Made by a program: the position numbers and the translations under genes. Under the pieces are notes generated by a model, which did no database searches, was not told where the DNA came from, and was given only the letters and a program-made list of their open reading frames with translations. A DNA stretch of 64,000 nt from Rosellinia necatrix (Eukaryota > Ascomycota > Sordariomycetes > Xylariales > Xylariaceae): NCBI GenBank assembly GCA_021209875.1, contig JAGYVD010000003.1, forward strand, positions 4,588,001 through 4,652,000. Direction: 5' to 3'. This document shows, piece after piece, positions 58,433-64,000 of the stretch (position 1 is the stretch's first letter; each line of letters opens with the position of its first letter).

Positions 58433-60407
58433 ATGGCGACAGTCTCCGTTGCCCAATCCGGCGTGGCGTCCTTTGCCCATACGATAGGCGCACACCATAC
58501 CGACGATCCTACCGACGACCCTTGCGCTGCTGCGATTCCGTTTGCTTCTGCTGCTGACCGTGCCTCGTTGTCTCCGTCCCCTAATCCCGCGTCCAATCCT
58601 TCGCAAAGAACCCCAACCCCAACCCCGACCCCGACCCCGACCCCAAGCTCAATAACAAATTCCGCGACAACCGTCACATCCACTTCGGATTTAACAAAAT
58701 CTCCCCCATCGCACGATGCTGAGCAGGGCGGATCGCAGCCTGAGCGTGTTGCTGAAGGCCTGATCAGCCCTGCCTCATTTGCGGCCGACTCTAACGATAA
58801 CAACAACGGCAACAAACGGCCTGGTCACCGCAGCAAGAGCCTTTCCGTAGAGTCTATTCCTCGACAGACTATCATCAAGGCTTTGGCATCCGCCGCCCGA
58901 GGCCGGGGCAATAGGCCCGAGGCCCTTTCGTTGAACGGCATGTTGTCCGAACGTTCCGCCATCGACAGGCAGCTGTCCGCCACGGCTACCCCGTCCCAGA
59001 GGCTTGCCGATGCGCTCAGCGAGCAACTCGCTCTCCAGGCCTCTACTCCGAACACCGCGCTGCCAGCTCTAAACTCGCCATGCTTCTACCACAACCGTTT
59101 CGACGACGCTGTCAATCTCAACAGGGTGCTGGAGGAGGTCATGAGTAACGACTTGATGTCACACTCCCGTCTCGCCCAAACTGCCTCCGGTGTTCGAGAG
59201 GTCTCTAAGCAGTTACAGCGTAAGCCCATTCGGCAGGCTGTCAAAAACGTTATGATCGTCACGAAGGCCCGAGATAATGAGCTTGTATACCTAACCCGCG
59301 AGCTGGCTATGTGGTTACTCAGGACGCCACGGTACGGGTCGGAGGTTGGAGTCAACGTCTACGTCGATGCCAAGCTACGGCACTCGAAACGTTTCGGTGC
59401 CGCTAGCATAATCGACGAGAATCCTCTATTTCCATCCATGCTTGACTATTGGTCTCCCGATCTTTGCTGGAGCCACCCGGAAAAATTTGACCTGGTATGC
59501 ACGCTTGGGGGCGATGGCACTGTATTATTTACTTCTTGGTTATTCCAAGGGATTGTTCCTCCCGTTATTTCCTTCAGTTTGGGCAGCCTCGGCTTCCTGA
59601 CCACTTTCGAATTCGAGAAGTATAAGCAACATCTGAACCGAATAATGGGCGACGAAGGGATGCGCGTTAACTTACGTATGCGCTTTACTTGTACCGTATA
59701 TCGCAACGGCGCATCGAGAGGGGAGATGGAGGAGGGCGAGCAATTCGAAGTGCTCAACGAGCTTGTGATTGATCGCGGCCCGTCTCCCTATGTCTCAAAC
59801 CTAGAGCTGTATGGAGATAACGAACTCTTAACCGTCGTCCAGGCCGACGGGTGTATCTTTTCCACTCCAACAGGTATGTCTAATGCTATCATTCAAGTTT
59901 TGTGTACACCGCTGACATCATGAAGGTTCAACGGCATACTCTCTCTCCGCCGGGGGGGCCCTTGTTCATCCTGATATTCCTGCTATTCTCCTAACACCTA
60001 TTTGTCCCCATACTTTGTCATTCCGACCGATGGTGCTTAGCGACACCATGCTTCTCCGGGTGTCCGTCCCACGTAACTCCCGGGCCACGGCATACTGCGC
60101 TTTTGATGGCAAAGGCCGGTTAGAGCTGAGACAGGGAGACCACGTCACCATTTCGGCCTCGCAGTACCCATTCCCCACCGTCATGCGTACGAACACGGAA
60201 TGGTTTGACAGTGTATCAAGAACTTTGCAGTGGAACACAAGGGCCGCCACGCAAAAAGGCTTCGAGAGCGATTCGGGCAGCCAGGCGACTTCAGTCGATG
60301 ATGATTCCGAATGGGATATAGATACCGATTCGGCTTGTTATGCTAGCGAGGACAGTAGCACTGCCGCAAGCCCCCTGCGGCGGCAGATGAGCATGCTGGG
60401 CATGTAG
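58433..60407 (+). CDS. NAD kinase (ATP-NAD kinase, UTR1-like)
   Basis: Two exons (58433-59873 and 59926-60407) sum to 1923 nt, 640 residues. ATG 58433 is the first in-frame methionine. The enzyme phosphorylates NAD+ to NADP+. Catalytic landmarks are KPIRQAVKNVMIVTKARDNE, the GGDGT motif in FDLVCTLGGDGTVLF, LGSLGFLTTFEF, NELVIDRGPSPYVSNLELY, and STPTGSTAYSLSAGGALVHP, which spans the intron. PICPHTLSFRPMVLSD follows. The first 200 residues are a disordered Ser/Pro/Thr extension with a Thr-Pro run encoded by ACCCCG repeats (about 58613-58646). The C-terminal tail is acidic then basic (SPLRRQMSML). Likely cytosolic, as for UTR1. Confidence 0.95.
58613..58646. repeat. ACCCC(A/G) hexanucleotide repeat encoding a Thr-Pro run
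   Basis: About six ACCCCG/ACCCCA units in the disordered N-terminus of NAD kinase. Confidence 0.85.
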
Positions 60408-62381
60408 AACGATAGACATAGACTTGCGGTCGGGATTAGATGGTACAAACTATATTTGAGCAAGCGAAACCAATCGTTCTGCTCCGGTTCGGGTCGGCTG
60501 AGGTGTTTTGGTGTTGAACGTCGGATTGGGGGGCTTATTCTGACAGGCTCGGAGTAAATCTGTTTCTTTGATCTTATTATCCTACTGAAGCTCGCGCCGA
60601 CTGTCATACTCAGGCGCAGCTATCAATTGGTATCTGCTACTGGACAGCTATGTGCGTTAAGCGAGTCTGTTACGATCATTAAACACGATCAGGCCAATCT
60701 CACAACGTCGTGGAGTCTCGGTTTGAGCCTCCATAGATCCCACCTATAAGCATGTCCATATTGACCAGTGCCACTTGCCGTTCTTTGAGTACTTGTGTTC
60801 CTTGATAGTTGTAATATTTCTAGCGATGGCCCTAGACTACCCCTCGATTTGCTGAGGGAGCACATATGGCCAAAATAGCATCACCGTGTGTAAGGGGGAC
60901 GCGTGGCGATGTCCCTCCACGTAACATCAGGAGATGCGGACACGCAATGCATCCCGATCACCGGAGGTAGTGATCTCTTCATTTTCTCTTTCTTTCTCTC
61001 TGTCTCTCTCTTTTTTTTTTTTTTTTTAACTGCGATGTCTTAATTAATCCATTTGAATATCGAAATGAGCCGTAATCTTGAAGATTACGTGGGGGGCGTG
61101 ATGTTCAGCCATTTTCGAATGTACTACATGTATAAAACACTCTACGGTTAACGAACTGCGACATTTGAATCAGGACCGGTCAACTTGTGGTGATGTTGAC
61201 AACGACAGGTACATAATAATACCCGATTGTCGGCGCATGGAGTAGTTGTATTTTACAATATTGGTCGACGGTTACTGCGCGCGATCTAACCAAGATCCAT
61301 TTTCCCAATCCATCCTTATAACATCACGTTAGTAAGGCTCGTAGTGATAGTAGGCCGTAAATAGGTACACGTGTATACATTTACTTTCATGTAGAGATGG
61401 GTGGGTCTTGCACTGTAGCCGTATAGCCGGACGACACCCTTGTGAGGGGAAACAGGTGGTATTGTTATGATCTCTTGTTTAATTACGTTGGTAAGCAGGT
61501 GTTGACATTTTAGTTAGATTACCCATATCTATCACCTATGACAGAAGCCCTGGGAGTATATTAAATGTTATTTTGGCACATGCCATCCCTTCATCTAGCG
61601 GAGTGGTTCCACGGTTCTCCTTGTAGGACGGCATGAGCTAAGTAGGAACCTACATACGTGCGTGGTCGATTACGGGACCTTTTTGTCGCTTAAATCGCAA
61701 TACTTCCGAATGAAACCCTGCTAAGTGTGTTTACTGGTTGCGACGGCGATCGGTGATGTGTAGGGAGGCAGGTAAACTATCTGCACAGGCGAATACCCTC
61801 AGAATGCTAAATTGGCGGCGCTTGGAAAGTTTGGAAACGCCGGCATATTACCCCAGGTATGTTTGTCTCTGGGCAATTATAGGGCTTAGATTGACTGATT
61901 CCAGGGATCCTTAAGTGGCTTCAGGGTGTTAATGTTGTTGTTTTTTTGTCTTTAAATTAGTGCGTCATTTATGGGGGCAGCAGGTCCTGGCGGGCAACCT
62001 GGTAACCCATTGCTCGAATGTAAATAATAATAAGTTGCCTCTTTCGGACAAACAGCATGGTTGTGATTGGCTATGGTCGCGCTTGGGGAGGAATTGCGGT
62101 AGACGCGGTTCGTTGGCACAAGAGAGATACGGTGTGGAGCCATCATGACACGCTTGAGAGAGACCCACCTTCAATATAGACCCCAGCCCCATTCTTCCAT
62201 AATAACACCCACTTCTGCTCTTTCCTACTCACAAGCCCTCTTGATTCGCGATACCTCCGTCTCTCGACTATCGCAGCCCGGTTGTGTGTTTTCGTCCAAT
62301 TGAACGGACCCGTCCTTCGTTTACCGATTCCCTTTACTGTTTTCTTGTTTATATAATGAGTTTATAGCCGCCCAGCCCACA
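60408..62381. other. Intergenic region (2 kb)
   Basis: No gene supported. It contains a TCTTTCTCTCTGTC/T-run tract at 60978-61028. Frames at 61952-62192 overlap on both strands. The last 200 bases are C/T-rich and likely form the leader of the homeobox gene. Confidence 0.5.
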
Positions 62382-64000
62382 ATGTCGTTCCCCACCGCGT
62401 CTACACCGTCACCGGTCCATGAGCGACAGGACCTCTCCTTTAGCAGCTCCCAGAACAGCAACACCGACACCTCGACGCTGTGTTTCGAGTCATCCTTCAG
62501 GCTGGAGACATCTTTCCCCAACCAGAAGGCTGAGAGCGAGAAGCACCCCAAGGGCAAGCGGAAGAGGACCACGTGCGTATAGCGAGCCCAGCGGCAGCCA
62601 GCCGGCATGGGTGCTGGGGCCGGACCTCTTTGGTGCTCAATTGGCTGACCATTGGGCCTTGCTCCTCTCTAGATCGCAGGATAAGACCGTCCTAGAAGCC
62701 GCTTATAATGCCAACCCGAAGCCTGACAAGGCGGCGCGTCTCGACATCGTAAAGCGCGTTTCGTTGAACGAGAAAGAAGTGCAGGTTAGTCATGTCGGCG
62801 TGCGATGACTTGCACGCGTCGTTTGGTGTCAATTGGAACTGACACCGCTGGTCGGGATAGATATGGTTTCAAAACCGACGGCAGAACGACCGGAGGAAAT
62901 CCCGTCCGCTCTCACCACAGGAGATCGAGGCACTACGATATGGGAACGGCATGCGTGTTTTGTCATCTGACTCCATGCCTACATCCGTCGAGCCAGCCCC
63001 TATGTCAATTGCTATGGCAAATGCTGCCGAGCTGTCCCAGCGCTCGTCTGCTGACACAACTACGTCGGCGGAATATGGGGAGCGGCCTCCAAGCCCTGGG
63101 GGCGCGGTTTCCCAACTGAGGTCTCAGTCTTCATCACCCCAGGTTGTTGAGGTATCTAGGCTGGATAGGGATGCAAAGACAGACTCAGAAGTCAGGAATA
63201 CATCGGCTAGCACGCCGCCCTCGCCGACGAGAGGAGTTGGTGGCGCGGAGAGCGAGTCGCAGCCGTACGCTTCCGTCTCAGCGCCACAAGTTGGATATCT
63301 AGCAAACCGATGGTTTGCTGGCGATTCTTTCTCCGCCCCTCTACCAGAAAGGTCTAGCGAGGACTCGTTTAAGTACGGATGGGAGGCCCGGCCAATCATG
63401 GCTTCTGGTATTGATATTCGCAACTCCAGACTCAGTTCTTTCTCCTCTTCGACATCGTCGGCGGCTGATCACCCGCCGCCTACCTTACATCCGCATTCAT
63501 CATCATCGTCTTCTCATGTCCGATTATCTCTGTCCTTAGATGGTAAGGCCGAATTAATATCTGCGCAGCCATCACCGCCGCGTCACGCTGCACAGCTCCC
63601 CAGTACGGAGACACTACCCCCAGTCTTCAGTAATCGTACTTTGCAGCGGAGCCGGAGTGCAGCGTCCGGTGTTACACTGCCGCCTATTTCCACACTTACG
63701 AAAAGCCTCACGGCTCCTTTTCCGCCACAATTCACCCGTGGTCGGTCACGTGATGTCCACGCCTGGGAATCATGCTGTGAAGCTGATACTCGTGACGAGT
63801 TGACAAGGCACGCAGAAAACGAATCATCAGGGTCCGCTATAGCTGCTATCAGCTTGATGCGATCATCAAGCAGCTCTGCAAGTTTGAGCAATCTAATACA
63901 CAACCACCATTCACAATCCTCATCTCACTCGGGCGTTCTACAGCCAAATTCGAGCAAACGGAACGCGATTAATACGACACGTGGGTCTCTAGATAAGAAG
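62382..64000 (+). CDS. Homeobox transcription factor, YOX1-like (partial, runs off the right edge)
   Basis: Exons 62382-62572, 62673-62784 and 62861 to the window end. The homeodomain spans the first three exons: KGKRKRTTSQDKTVLEAAYN, then LDIVKRVSLNEKEVQ joined to IWFQNRRQNDRRKSRPLSPQ, which contains the invariant recognition helix WFQNRR. A long Ser/Pro-rich tail follows, with the block RGRSRDVHAWESCCEADTRD then ELTRHAENESSGSAIAAISL near residues 450-490, a conserved feature of YOX1-like fungal proteins. Yeast YOX1 represses M/G1 cell-cycle genes; the filamentous orthologs affect development. Both introns have standard borders and keep the frame. The frame is still open at 64000, so the C-terminus is missing. 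Confidence 0.9.

Overview
This window is nuclear DNA from a filamentous ascomycete (Pezizomycotina, most likely Sordariomycetes). The evidence is short spliceosomal introns (about 50-130 bp, GTANGT...YAG), genes on both strands with large spacers and no operons, and protein families typical of this group: a Zn2Cys6 regulator, a NACHT-ankyrin NLR-like protein, a PL9-type lyase, PEX4, CGR1 and an ANP1-type mannosyltransferase. The spacers are rich in TACCTA/TAGGTA-type words and microsatellites. No rRNA, tRNA, CRISPR array or intact transposon was recognised.

Layout. 0.7-4.8 kb: two secreted proteins, one GPI-anchored and one polysaccharide lyase. 5.2-6.7 kb: a low-complexity ankyrin protein with an apparent frameshift. 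7.5-11 kb: a large transcription factor with both C2H2 and Zn2Cys6 DNA-binding domains. 11-15.8 kb: a gene-poor, repeat-rich spacer. 15.8-19.2 kb: an MFS transporter and a short-chain dehydrogenase in tail-to-tail arrangement. 20.3-30.6 kb: a housekeeping block on the minus strand (succinate dehydrogenase flavoprotein, a PX/DUF3818 lipid-binding protein, a coiled-coil membrane protein, and the ribosome-biogenesis factor CGR1). 30.6-35.4 kb: a poor region holding one small disrupted gene. 35.4-42.4 kb: a proline-rich protein with two homopolymer frameshifts, a PEX4-like E2 enzyme, and an ANP1/MNN9-family Golgi mannosyltransferase. 44-47.6 kb: the NLR-like protein. 47.6-51.7 kb: another gene-poor spacer. 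51.7-64 kb: a second proline/serine-rich protein, PTPA-type PP2A activator, exosome subunit RRP46 (divergent from PTPA), NAD kinase, and a YOX1-like homeobox factor cut by the right edge.

Most genes are unlinked housekeeping functions. The only grouping that might be functional is regulator - transporter - dehydrogenase between 7.5 and 19.2 kb, but no biosynthetic core enzyme is present. I found no clearly new multi-gene system. The items most worth a second look are the NLR-like protein with a degenerate Walker A and no visible effector domain, the GPI-anchored protein whose helical half resembles a truncated globin, the small disrupted gene near 31.7-32.0 kb, three single-base frameshifts at homopolymers, and the recurrent TACCTA-type spacer motif. 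Exon borders were placed by hand from splice motifs and reading-frame continuity; where total exon length was checked it is stated.
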